The notes under the pieces were generated by a model that was not told the DNA's origin, ran no database searches, and was given only the letters and a program-made list of their open reading frames with translations. Below are positions 1 to 7,318 of a stretch of DNA of 13,155 nucleotides, in pieces (the stretch's first letter is position 1; every line of letters starts with the position of its first letter). Origin of the DNA: DATJLQ01 sp035509415. GTDB taxonomy: Bacteria; Pseudomonadota; Alphaproteobacteria; JACZXZ01. The translations under genes and the position numbers were made by a program. The DNA is taken from positions 1 to 13,155 of the forward strand of contig DATJLQ010000060.1 in NCBI GenBank assembly GCA_035509415.1, in the 5' to 3' direction.

Positions 1-170
1 GCGCCCAGCTCCCGGCGATCCAGAAAGTCCGCGCCGAGTACCTCGGTGCGGACACGGCCCCCGTCTCGACATCGGTGATGGTTGCCGGCTTGGGACACGA
101 GGATTTCCTCGTCGAGCTCACGCCCCTAGCCGTCGTCCCCAAAGCGCGCTTCAAGCCGCCGCGGGACTGA
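1..170 (+). CDS. Rid (YjgF/YER057c/UK114) family protein, C-terminal part
   Basis: Only the last 55 codons are in the window (frame beginning at base 3, TGA at 168-170); the start lies off the left edge. The visible tail has the ending typical of the Rid family: a Pro, a short beta strand with Val and Ala-x-Leu, then the Phe-Leu-Val-Glu-Leu strand and a closing Ala-Val-Val. Family members are small trimeric cytosolic proteins, some of which hydrolyse reactive enamines/imines made by PLP enzymes. Aligned from memory with E. coli RidA, the catalytic Arg105 position (after Phe-Pro-Ala) is occupied here by Ser (Ala-Pro-Val-Ser), and the following Cys is also Ser. The protein therefore probably belongs to a Rid subfamily without the classical imine deaminase activity. 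Family assignment is fairly sure; function is not. Confidence 0.75.
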   Translation, partial: AQLPAIQKVRAEYLGADTAPVSTSVMVAGLGHEDFLVELTPLAVVPKARFKPPRD

Positions 171-317
171 GCGCTCCCGTTCGGCCTCGCATACGACGGG
201 TTGCCCACGACGAGCCCCGGATATCCGACCATTTTGATTCCCGCGCTGCAGGAAGGCTCTGGGGGAACGGGGGTAAGAGCCGACAGATTCCCGCGCTCTC
301 CGGTCCTTGGATGGACG

Positions 318-393
318 TGGCGACCCCTACGGGATTCGAAGCCGTGTTACCGCCGTGAAAGGGCGATGTCCTAGGCCTCTAGACGAAGGGGTC
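318..393 (-). tRNA. tRNA-Glu (anticodon UUC)
   Basis: Read on the - strand, this gives a complete cloverleaf. The 7-bp acceptor stem starts GACCCCT at 393 and is matched by AGGGGTC. The anticodon stem is TCGCC/GGCGG and the anticodon loop CTTTCAC carries TTC at 359-357. The T loop is TTCGAAT, the discriminator is G (321) and CCA is encoded at 320-318. The D-arm and sequence are those of bacterial tRNA-Glu. One oddity: the T stem reads ACGGC/CCCGT, so pair 53:61, nearly always G:C, is C:C here because of a single base (G at + strand 341). Everything else looks functional. It is a lone tRNA gene downstream of the permease gene on the same strand. Confidence 0.93.
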
Positions 394-403
394 GGCGCCG
401 CGA

Positions 404-433
404 GAGGTACCCCAGGCGAGGCCCGGAGCGCAA
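404..433 (-). promoter_or_regulatory. candidate promoter of tRNA-Glu
   Basis: On the - strand there is a TTGCGC hexamer (433-428), an 18-base spacer and TACCTC (409-404). A very GC-rich stretch lies between this and the tRNA 5' end at 393, which is the usual look of a stable-RNA promoter with a GC discriminator. The hexamers match the sigma-70 consensus only partly, so this is a suggestion from position and composition. Confidence 0.3.
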
Positions 434-484
434 GGCACACCGCAGCCCGTCCCGCGCCCCGCGTTCCCGCACAAGCCGAAATCG

Positions 485-508
485 GCGCCCGGCAACCGGC
501 CCCGGCGC
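485..508 (-). terminator. GC-rich hairpin right after the permease stop codon
   Basis: GCGCC and GGCGC arms, with further internal CCGG/CCGG pairing, flank a short loop immediately downstream of the permease TGA (511-509). There is no U tract, only ATTT a little further on, so this is at best a weak or Rho-assisted 3' end between the permease gene and the tRNA. Confidence 0.2.
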
Positions 509-1747
509 TCAGCACGCGGTGAGGCGCGCCGTGTGCTCGACCGTGAGACCGAACAGCGGCCGGAGCCGCGTCCCGAGAATGCCGCCGAGGAACGCGGCCG
601 CGAGCCACGCCCAGCCATGGAGGCTCCCCGAGGCGATGCCGCTGAAATAGGCGCCGATGTTGCAGCCATAGGCGAGGCGCGCGCCATAGCCGAGCAGGAG
701 CCCGCCGATAATGGCCGCGAGCAGCGAACGCGCGGGCAGCTTCCATTCCGGCTTGAACTTGCCGGCGAGCCCGGCCGCGAGCAACGCGCCTACGATGATG
801 CCGAAATCCATCACCGAGGTGATGTCGCGGAACACGCTCGCGTGGAGCGAGGCCGCGCGCGCACCCTGCCAATAGGGCCAGGACGCGACGTCTGCGCCCG
901 CCGCCGCCAGGATCTTCGAGCCCCACAACGCGAAGCCCGAGGTGATGCCCCAGGGCCGGCCCGCGAGATAGAGCGTCGCGAAGTTGAATAGCGCCAAGAG
1001 CACGGCGCCGACCACGAGCGGCCAGGGTCCCTGAAGCGCACGGCGCAGGCCGCGATGCTGGGTCTCGGGCCCGGCGATGAGCTGGCCGTGATAGCGCCGC
1101 TCCGCAACGAGGGTGAAGAGGTAGATCGCGCCGATGATCGCGAGGCTCACGGCGAGCGCGCCCGCCCAGCCGAGCGAGCCCACGAGATCGACCTTGCCGA
1201 TGTTCGGCAAGGCGCCCCACCAGGGAAGATGCTTGGCGCCGAGCGCCGAGCCCGCGATGAAGGCCGCGAGGGTCACCAGCATGCGCGTATTGCCGCCGCC
1301 CGCCGTGTAGAGCGTGCCCGAGGCGCAGCCGCCGCCGAGCTGCATGCCGAGGCCGAACATGAAGGCGCCCGACAGCATGCCGATGCCGACCGCGCCGAAT
1401 TCGCCATGGACATGGCGCCCGAACAGCATGCCGTGGCCGAGCACGGGATAGAACAGGAGCACGGCCACCGCGAGCATGACCATCTGGGCGCGTAGGCCGG
1501 CGCCGCGGCGATCGGAGATGAACACGCGCCAGGCCGAGGTGAACCCAAAGAGCGCGTGATAGAGGGTGACCCCGAGGGCGCCGCCCAGGAGATAAAGCGC
1601 TCCCTGGCGCCAGGAGATCGCCTGCGCCAGCGCGAGCGTCCCGAAGACGAGCAGCGCCAACGCCACGAGCACCGCGCCGCGATTGACGGCGAGGTTCCGG
1701 TCCGGCTCCCGCGTTAGCAGCCGGGCATCGACGGAAAGATCGGTCAT
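509..1747 (-). CDS. YeeE/YedE family permease (thiosulfate/sulfur transporter, TsuA-like)
   Basis: The 412-residue inner-membrane protein has many Gly/Ala-rich hydrophobic segments spread over the whole length, as in the YeeE/YedE family, whose studied members (bacterial TsuA) import thiosulfate. Two family signatures are visible: a Gly-Gly-Gly-Cys-Ala-Ser-Gly-Thr turn with Cys141, and a Tyr-Gly-Cys-Asn-Ile-Gly-Ala-Tyr motif with Cys362 followed by Ser-Gly-Ile-Ala-Ser-Gly-Ser and His-Gly-Trp. In TsuA such cysteines line the conducting path. About 35 residues precede the first long hydrophobic stretch and should be cytosolic. The ATG at 1747 has a GAGGGAA ribosome site about ten bases upstream. 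No tusA, rhodanese or other sulfur gene lies beside it, so the exact substrate is inferred from the family. It is separated from recJ by a 168-base gap that contains its own promoter-like region. Confidence 0.88.
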   Translation of the reverse strand: MTDLSVDARLLTREPDRNLAVNRGAVLVALALLVFGTLALAQAISWRQGALYLLGGALGVTLYHALFGFTSAWRVFISDRRGAGLRAQMVMLAVAVLLFYPVLGHGMLFGRHVHGEFGAVGIGMLSGAFMFGLGMQLGGGCASGTLYTAGGGNTRMLVTLAAFIAGSALGAKHLPWWGALPNIGKVDLVGSLGWAGALAVSLAIIGAIYLFTLVAERRYHGQLIAGPETQHRGLRRALQGPWPLVVGAVLLALFNFATLYLAGRPWGITSGFALWGSKILAAAGADVASWPYWQGARAASLHASVFRDITSVMDFGIIVGALLAAGLAGKFKPEWKLPARSLLAAIIGGLLLGYGARLAYGCNIGAYFSGIASGSLHGWAWLAAAFLGGILGTRLRPLFGLTVEHTARLTAC

Positions 1748-1822
1748 TTCAATGGGTTCCCTCGGTCGCCTCGGAGGCCGACAGGCCGGCTCCGAAGGGC
1801 GCGTCAGGCGCGCCGGACCGGG

Positions 1823-1865
1823 AAGCTAATTTCCCCCAATCCAAGCGTCAATAGGGCACTATTAA
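1823..1865 (-). promoter_or_regulatory. candidate promoter with overlapping operator for the YeeE/YedE permease
   Basis: In an unusually AT-rich patch, the - strand has TTGACG (1851-1846), a 17-base spacer and TAGCTT (1828-1823). A perfect inverted repeat, AATAG-GGCA-CTATT (1850-1863), extends imperfectly to 1848-1865 and overlaps the -35 hexamer. That placement fits a repressor site. ArsR-type persulfide or sulfide sensors often control permeases of this family, but no regulator gene is in the window. A second AT-rich imperfect palindrome lies at 1868-1885. Confidence 0.4.
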
Positions 1866-1915
1866 CAATAAAGATATGTATTTATGGCGACGGCACCGGC
1901 TCGAAAGGCCTCGTT

Positions 1916-3685
1916 TCACGCTCCCGCGCCGTCCTCGATGATGAACTGGACGCCGTCCGGGCCGGACCAGGAATCGGCGCGCAAATGGCCCGCGAGATGG
2001 AGCGGCGTCGCCGGCCGGCGCAGCAGCGCCCTGCCGAGCTCGGTCTCGAGGGCGCGGAACGCGATCGCCTTGAGCCGCCCGCCCGCCGCGTCCGATAGAA
2101 TGACGCGCACATGGCCGTTCCCGACCACGTCCGCGCGCACCGGGAGCGCCGCGCGCAGCACATAGACCGGCTCCCCGTTGCCGGAGCCGAAGGGCTGCAG
2201 CTTCTCGAGGAGCTCGACCAGGGCGCGTGTGGCGCCCATGAGGCTCAAGGAGCCGTCGACCGTGAGGCTCGGGACGATACGCTTCGACGATATCTCGTCG
2301 CCGAGGCGCGTCGCGAGGAATTCCTCGAGCGGGCGCACCTTCTCCGCCGCGACCGTGAGCCCCGCCGCCATCTTGTGGCCGCCGCCATTGATCAGGAGCC
2401 CCGCCTGCTTCGCCGCGATCACGGCCGCCCCCATGTCGACGCCCGAAACCGAGCGGCCCGAGCCCTTACCGACGCCGTTCTCGAGCGCCACCACGAACGC
2501 CGGCCGGTTGAAGCGATCCTTGAGCCGGCTCGCGACGATGCCGATGACGCCCGCATGCCATCCCTCGCCCGCGACGAAGGAGATCGCCCCTTTGGGATTC
2601 GCCTCGACCGCGGCGATCGCCTCCTCGAGCACGGTCGCTTCGATCGCCTGGCGCTCCTGATTGTAGCCGTCGAGGCGGCGCGCGAGATCTTGCGCCTCGG
2701 CCGCGTCGCTCGTGGTGAGGAGCCGCGCGCCCAGATCCGCCTCGCCCACGCGGCCGCCCGCATTCACGCGCGGGCCCAGGATGAAGCCGAGATGGTACGC
2801 ATTCGGCCGCTCGTCGATACGCGCCACGTCGGCGAGGGCCGCGAGGCCGACATTGGCGCGCCGTGCCAGCACCTTGAGACCCTGGGAGACGAGCGCCCGG
2901 TTGACGCCCGTAAGCGGCACCACGTCGCACACGGTGCCGAGGGCCACGATGTCGAGCCATGCCATGAGATCGGGCTCCGGCCGAGCGCGATACCAGCCGC
3001 GCTCGCGCAAGACCTTATTCACCGCGACCGCGAGCAGGAACGCGACGCCGACGGCCGCGAGTTGGCCGTGTTTGCTCGTCTCGTCGACCCGGTTCGGGTT
3101 CACGATCGCGAGCGCCTTGGGGAGGCGCGGCTCGGCCTCGTGATGGTCGACGACGATGGTCTCGAGCCCGGCCGCGGACGCGGCCTCGAGCGGCTCGAAG
3201 GCGGCGGTGCCGCAATCGACCGTGACGACGAGCTTGATCCCCTCGTCGCGGAGGCGCAGCAACGCCGGCGCGTTCGGCCCGTAGCCCTCCTTGAGCCGGT
3301 CGGGGATGTAGATGCGCAAGGGAGCACCGACGGCCGAAAAAAAACGCTGAAGCAGCGCCGAGGAGGTGGCGCCGTCGACGTCGTAATCGCCGAACACGGC
3401 GATGGGCTCGCGCGCGGCGACCGCGTCGGCGAGGCGCTTGGCCGCTCGCTCCATGTCGAGCAGGTGGAACGGATCGGGGAGGAGTGCGCGCAGCGTGGGC
3501 GCGAGGAAATCGGGTGCCGCCTCGGCCGAGACGCCGCGGCCGACCAGCGCCCGCGCGACCGGCTCGGGCAGCTCGAGGCGCTGGGCGAGCGCCATGACCG
3601 CGCGCTCGTCGGCCTCGCGCGCGCGCCAACGCCGGCCGAGCAGGGAGCGCTCGACGCCGAGGAAGGAGCCGGGATCGTCGACCAT
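1916..3685 (-). CDS. recJ: single-stranded-DNA-specific 5'-3' exonuclease RecJ
   Basis: The 589-residue protein carries the full set of DHH/DHHA1 phosphoesterase motifs. The metal-binding Gly-Asp-Tyr-Asp-Val-Asp-Gly is at 99-105, Asp-Cys-Gly at 157-159, and the Asp-His-His triad at 180-182. Leu-Gly-Pro-Arg-Val-Asn-Ala-Gly-Gly-Arg is at 303-312 and the DHHA1 motif Gly-Gly-Gly-His at 434-437; the C-terminal OB-like region follows. RecJ degrades single-stranded DNA 5'-3' in RecF-pathway recombination, base-excision and mismatch repair. I chose the ATG at 3685 rather than the in-frame ATG at 3700. GAGGAG sits seven bases before the 3685 start, and the upstream ATG overlaps that ribosome site. The protein also then begins Met-Val-Asp-Asp ahead of the usual Phe-Leu-Gly-Val-Glu-Arg-Ser segment. 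A run of eight T (+ strand A run 3337-3344) encodes Phe-Phe at about residues 115-116. It is probably cotranscribed with glpX, 89 bases upstream. Confidence 0.96.
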   Translation of the reverse strand: MVDDPGSFLGVERSLLGRRWRAREADERAVMALAQRLELPEPVARALVGRGVSAEAAPDFLAPTLRALLPDPFHLLDMERAAKRLADAVAAREPIAVFGDYDVDGATSSALLQRFFSAVGAPLRIYIPDRLKEGYGPNAPALLRLRDEGIKLVVTVDCGTAAFEPLEAASAAGLETIVVDHHEAEPRLPKALAIVNPNRVDETSKHGQLAAVGVAFLLAVAVNKVLRERGWYRARPEPDLMAWLDIVALGTVCDVVPLTGVNRALVSQGLKVLARRANVGLAALADVARIDERPNAYHLGFILGPRVNAGGRVGEADLGARLLTTSDAAEAQDLARRLDGYNQERQAIEATVLEEAIAAVEANPKGAISFVAGEGWHAGVIGIVASRLKDRFNRPAFVVALENGVGKGSGRSVSGVDMGAAVIAAKQAGLLINGGGHKMAAGLTVAAEKVRPLEEFLATRLGDEISSKRIVPSLTVDGSLSLMGATRALVELLEKLQPFGSGNGEPVYVLRAALPVRADVVGNGHVRVILSDAAGGRLKAIAFRALETELGRALLRRPATPLHLAGHLRADSWSGPDGVQFIIEDGAGA

Positions 3686-3696
3686 GCGCTTACTCC

Positions 3697-3737
3697 TCAT
3701 CCCGAGGCGCTTCCGAAGGATGCGCCGCGAAGGATGA
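3697..3737. repeat. intergenic palindromic (REP-like) element in the recJ leader
   Basis: TCATCC (3697-3702) pairs with GGATGA (3732-3737), and the inner arms GAGGCGC and GCGCCGC pair with one mismatch. The centre carries CCGAAGGAT, so CGAAGGAT occurs in the middle as well as near the end. The pattern resembles the CTCATCC...CGAAGGATGAG palindromes scattered between genes in many alphaproteobacterial genomes (from memory). On the - strand the closing GGATGA runs directly into the recJ ribosome site GAGGAG. Confidence 0.5.
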
Positions 3738-3774
3738 AGTCAACCGGGCCTGCGCCAGGGAGCGCGGCGAAACC

Positions 3775-4758
3775 TCACGCCTCGAGGATACCGCGCTTGC
3801 GCTCGAAATTATGCAGCGTCTCGACGAAGCGCACCGTGCCGGTCTTGGAGCGCATCACGATCGAATGGGTCGAGCCGCCGCCTTTCCAGCGCCGCACCCC
3901 CTTGAGCAAGGAGCCGTCGGTGACGCCGGTCGCGGCGAACATCACGTCGCCATGGGCGAGGTCGGTCAAGGAGTACTTGCGGTTCCGCTCCTCGATGCCG
4001 AGGCGCGCCGCGCGCGCCTTCTCGTCGTCGTTGCGGAACAGGAGGCGTCCCTGCATCTGGCCGCCGATGCAGCGCAGCGCCGCCGCCGCGAGCACGCCCT
4101 CGGGAGCACCGCCCGAGCCCATGTAGATGTCGACCCCGCTCGACTTGAGCGAGGTCGAGATCACCCCGCTCACGTCGCCGTCCGAGATCAGCATGATGCG
4201 CGCCCCGGTCGCGCGCACGGATGCGATGAGCGTCTTGTGCCGGTCGCGCTCGAGGATGCAGACGACGAGGTCCGCGACCTCGCAGCCCTTGGCCTCGGCG
4301 AGGCGCGCGAGGTTCTCCTTGGGCGTGCGGTCGAGGTCGACCACGCCGTCCGGGAGCCCGCTGCCGACCGCGATCTTGTCCATGTAGGTGTCGGGCGCGT
4401 TGAGGAAGCCGCCCTGGTCCGCCATCGCGATGACGGCGAGCGCGTTCTGGCCGCCCTTGGCGGTGATCGTGGTGCCCTCTAGGGGATCGAGCGCGATGTC
4501 GACCTTGGGCCCCTCGCCCGTGCCGACCTTCTCGCCGATATAGAGCATGGGCGCTTCGTCGCGCTCGCCCTCGCCGATCACGACGGTGCCCGCGATCCGG
4601 AGCCCGTTGAGGGCAGAGCGCATGGCGTCGACCGCGGCCTGGTCCGCCGCCTTCTCGTCGCCGCGGCCCATGAGCTTGGAGGCCGCGATCGCCGCCCATT
4701 CGGTCACGCGCACCACCTCGAGGGCGAGGTTGCGGTCCATGGTCTCGGGCTGGCTCAT
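3775..4758 (-). CDS. glpX: class II fructose-1,6-bisphosphatase GlpX
   Basis: This 327-residue enzyme hydrolyses fructose 1,6-bisphosphate to fructose 6-phosphate in gluconeogenesis; in autotrophs, related enzymes also act on sedoheptulose bisphosphate. The family pattern is plain: N-terminal Glu-Trp-Ala-Ala-Ile-Ala-Ala-Ser, Gly-Glu-Gly-Glu-Arg-Asp-Glu-Ala-Pro-Met near residue 62, and the metal-binding Asp-Pro-Leu-Glu-Gly-Thr-Thr near 91. The substrate loop Ser-Asp-Gly-Asp-Val is near 191, Gly-Ser-Gly-Gly-Ala-Pro-Glu-Gly near 214, and a C-terminal Thr-Gly-Val-Thr-Asp-Gly. Length matches the family. The ATG at 4758 has GGGAG seven bases before it. It begins only ten bases after the hom stop codon, so it is very probably translated from the same transcript as aminotransferase and hom. 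Confidence 0.96.
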   Translation of the reverse strand: MSQPETMDRNLALEVVRVTEWAAIAASKLMGRGDEKAADQAAVDAMRSALNGLRIAGTVVIGEGERDEAPMLYIGEKVGTGEGPKVDIALDPLEGTTITAKGGQNALAVIAMADQGGFLNAPDTYMDKIAVGSGLPDGVVDLDRTPKENLARLAEAKGCEVADLVVCILERDRHKTLIASVRATGARIMLISDGDVSGVISTSLKSSGVDIYMGSGGAPEGVLAAAALRCIGGQMQGRLLFRNDDEKARAARLGIEERNRKYSLTDLAHGDVMFAATGVTDGSLLKGVRRWKGGGSTHSIVMRSKTGTVRFVETLHNFERKRGILEA

Positions 4759-4768
4759 GGCATTCTCC

Positions 4769-6061
4769 CTAAACGGGCTCGATCCGGATCGTGCGCGGCG
4801 GCTCGCCCATCGAATCGAGCCGCGCGATCGCCGCGAGCGCCTTGCTCATCGCCGCCTCTTCGGTCACGTGGGTGGTGATCACGACCGGCACGGTCGATTG
4901 CGCCGAGCGCCCGCGTTGGAGCATCGATTCCATCGACACGTCCTGGTCCCGGAGCGCTGCCGCCACGTCGGCGATGACGCCGGGCCGGTCCGCCACCATG
5001 AGCCGGAGATAATAGGCGCCACGGTGGCGCTCGATGGGCGCGCGCGGCTGCGCCTTGAGCTCGGACGCGGGCACGCCGAAGGTGAAGGAGCGCCGGCCGA
5101 GCGCGATGTCGACGAGATCGGCCACCACGGCCGACGCGGTCGGCCCGGCGCCCGCACCGCGCCCCTCGTACTCGGTGGTGCCGGCGAAATCCCCCTCGGC
5201 CACCACCGCGTTGACCACGCCCTCGACATGGGCAAGCGGATTGTCGCGCGTGACCATGCAGGGATGGACGCGCTGCTCGAGCCCGTGTTCGGTCAAGCGC
5301 GCGCTGCCGACGAGCTTGATGCGGTAGCCGAGCGCGTCGGCGAATTCGATGTCGAGGCGCGTCACGCGCCGGATGCCTTCCTGATAGACGCCGCCGAAAT
5401 CGACGCGCGCGCCGAAGGCGAGGCTCGCAAGCAACGCGAGCTTGTGCGCGGCGTCGATGCCGTCGACGTCGGTCGCGGGATCGGCCTCGGCATAGCCCAA
5501 ACGTTGGGCGTCGGCGAGTGCCGCCGCGAACTCGCGCCCATGCTCGCGCATGTCGGTGAGGATGTAGTTGCAGGTGCCGTTGAGGATGCCGGAGATGCGC
5601 TCGACGCGGTTCCCGGCCAAGCCCTCGCGCAGCGCCTTCACGATCGGGATGCCGCCCGCGATCGCCGCCTCGTATTGGAGCGCCACACCCGCCGTCTCGG
5701 CCTTGAGCGCGAGCTCGGCGCCGTGGATCGCGAGCAGCGCCTTGTTCGCCGTCACCACGTGCCGGCCGCGCGCGATCGCGGCCTCGATCACGGCCTTGGC
5801 GACGCCGTCCGATCCGCCGATGAGCTCGACCACGACGTCGGCCGCGGCGTCGCGCGCCATGGCGACCGGGTCGTCGAACCATTGGGCCAGGCCGAGCGGC
5901 GTGCCGCGATCCTTCGTGCGCTTCCGAGCGCTCACCGCGACCACGTCGAGGGTCCGGCCGCAGCGGCGCGCCAAGAGCTCGCGGTTCTGCGCGAGTGCGG
6001 CGAGGGTTCCGGCGCCCACCGTTCCGAGCCCGGCGATCGCGATGCGGAGCGGCGCGTTCAA
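4769..6061 (-). CDS. hom: homoserine dehydrogenase (TTG start)
   Basis: The 430-residue enzyme reduces aspartate semialdehyde to homoserine with NAD(P)H, the branch step toward threonine and methionine. The N-terminal Rossmann motif Gly-Leu-Gly-Thr-Val-Gly is at 11-16, Thr-Ala-Asn-Lys-Ala-Leu at 104-109, and Glu-Ala-Ala-Ile-Ala-Gly-Gly-Ile-Pro at 131-139. The signature Gly-Ile-Leu-Asn-Gly-Thr-Cys-Asn-Tyr is at 158-166, followed by Asp-Pro-x-x-Asp-Val-x-Gly-x-Asp-Ala-x-x-Lys. A C-terminal ACT domain from about 350 suggests feedback control by an amino acid, classically threonine. No ATG or GTG fits ahead of the Rossmann motif. The TTG at 6061-6059 gives the expected short N-terminus (Met-Asn-Ala-Pro-Leu-Arg-Ile) and overlaps the aminotransferase stop as TTGA. 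No strong ribosome site precedes it, so translation probably depends on coupling. Confidence 0.93.
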   Translation of the reverse strand: MNAPLRIAIAGLGTVGAGTLAALAQNRELLARRCGRTLDVVAVSARKRTKDRGTPLGLAQWFDDPVAMARDAAADVVVELIGGSDGVAKAVIEAAIARGRHVVTANKALLAIHGAELALKAETAGVALQYEAAIAGGIPIVKALREGLAGNRVERISGILNGTCNYILTDMREHGREFAAALADAQRLGYAEADPATDVDGIDAAHKLALLASLAFGARVDFGGVYQEGIRRVTRLDIEFADALGYRIKLVGSARLTEHGLEQRVHPCMVTRDNPLAHVEGVVNAVVAEGDFAGTTEYEGRGAGAGPTASAVVADLVDIALGRRSFTFGVPASELKAQPRAPIERHRGAYYLRLMVADRPGVIADVAAALRDQDVSMESMLQRGRSAQSTVPVVITTHVTEEAAMSKALAAIARLDSMGEPPRTIRIEPV

Positions 6062-7311
6062 GGGGTCGCGGCCTGGCGTTGCCGCACCCGGGCCGGCCGG
6101 TCGGCCGCGCCGAGGAACGCCTTGATGTTGCGCACCGCCTGGCGGATGCGGTGCTGGTTCTCGACGAGCGCGATGCGCACAAAGCCGTCGCCATGCTCGC
6201 CGAAGCCGATGCCGGGCGCGACCGCGACTTCCGCCTCGGCCAGGAGGCTCAAGGAGAATTCCATCGAGCCCAGATGGGCGAATTTGGGCGGGATCGGCGC
6301 CCAGGCGAACATCGAGGCGGGCGGCGTCGGCACGTCCCAGCCGGCGCTCGCGAGGCCCTCGATCAAAACGTCGCGCCGGCGCCGGTAACGCGCGCGCATT
6401 TCCTCGACGCAATCCTGCGGGCCGTTCAAGGCGGCGGCGGCGGCGACTTGGATGGGCGTGAAGGCGCCGTAGTCGGTGTAGGACTTGATGCGCGCCAGCG
6501 CCCCGATGAGCTGGCGGTTGCCGCTCATGAAGCCGATGCGCCAGCCCGCCATCGAATAGGTCTTGGACGTCGAGGTGAACTCGACCGCGACGTCCTTCGC
6601 CCCCTTGACCTGGAGCACCGAGGGCGGCGGGTTGCCGTCGTAATAGACCTCGGCATAGGCGAGGTCGGAAATGAGCCAGACGCCGTGGAAGCGGCAGAAC
6701 TCGACCAGCTCCTCGTAGAAGGCGAGCGTGGTCACGCGCGCGGTCGGGTTCGAGGGGTAGTTGACCACGATCGCGACCGGCTTCGGCACGCTGTCGGCGA
6801 CCGCGCGCTTGAGCTCGGCCATGTAGTCGTGCTCGGTCGCGAAGGGAACGTGCCGGATCGAGGCGCCCGCGAGGATGAAGGCGTAGGAATGGATCGGATA
6901 GCTCGGGTTCGGCACCAAGACCGTGTCGCCCGGCTTGGTGATCGCCATGGCGAGGTTCACCAGCCCCTCCTTCGAGCCGATGGTCACGATCGCCTCGCTC
7001 TCGGGATCGAGCTCGACGCCGAAGCGGCGCCCGTAATAGGCCGCGTGCGCCTTGCGCAAGCCCGGAATCCCGCGCGAGGAGGAATAGCGGTGGGTCTTCG
7101 GGTCGCGCACGGTCTCGATCAGCTTCTCGACGATGTGGGCCGGCGTCGCGTCGTCCGGATTGCCCATGCCGAAATCGATGATGTCGCGCCCCTGGGCGCG
7201 CGCGCGCGCCTTCTGCGCGTTCACCTCGGCGAACACGTAGGGCGGAAGCTGCTTGATGCGATAGAATTCCTGGTCCATGGCGTTTTGCTGACGTTCGATC
7301 GGCGGCGACAT
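6058..7311 (-). CDS. alaC: class I/II PLP aminotransferase, AlaC / LL-DAP aminotransferase-like
   Basis: The 417-residue fold-type I aminotransferase begins Glu-Phe-Tyr-Arg-Ile-Lys-x-Leu-Pro-Pro-Tyr-Val-Phe, as in the AlaC/YfdZ group, which makes alanine from pyruvate; many close relatives are labelled LL-diaminopimelate or aspartate aminotransferase. The PLP residues are all present: Asn188 in Asn-Tyr-Pro-Ser-Asn-Pro-Thr, Asp216, Tyr219, the Schiff-base Lys250 in Ser-Thr-Ser-Lys-Thr-Tyr-Ser-Met, and Arg258. The ATG at 7311 is preferred over the one at 7278 because GTGGAA lies just before it and nothing suitable precedes the second. The stop overlaps the hom start by four bases, so the pair is coupled. 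Which amino acid it handles cannot be told from sequence. The gene name follows the closest family I recognise and is provisional. Confidence 0.88.
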   Translation of the reverse strand: MSPPIERQQNAMDQEFYRIKQLPPYVFAEVNAQKARARAQGRDIIDFGMGNPDDATPAHIVEKLIETVRDPKTHRYSSSRGIPGLRKAHAAYYGRRFGVELDPESEAIVTIGSKEGLVNLAMAITKPGDTVLVPNPSYPIHSYAFILAGASIRHVPFATEHDYMAELKRAVADSVPKPVAIVVNYPSNPTARVTTLAFYEELVEFCRFHGVWLISDLAYAEVYYDGNPPPSVLQVKGAKDVAVEFTSTSKTYSMAGWRIGFMSGNRQLIGALARIKSYTDYGAFTPIQVAAAAALNGPQDCVEEMRARYRRRRDVLIEGLASAGWDVPTPPASMFAWAPIPPKFAHLGSMEFSLSLLAEAEVAVAPGIGFGEHGDGFVRIALVENQHRIRQAVRNIKAFLGAADRPARVRQRQAATP

Positions 7312-7318
7312 ATTTCCA

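Noticed and set aside
236..297. 12-base direct repeat (236-247 and 286-297) beside the tRNA, considered as an attachment-site trace
   Set aside because: It does not match the tRNA 3' end, and no integrase or duplicated tRNA end is present; it is too short to interpret.
2111..4126. Long + strand open frame (671 codons) opposite recJ and glpX
   Set aside because: It is fully antisense to two well-supported enzymes, with composition typical of a shadow frame and no recognisable motif.
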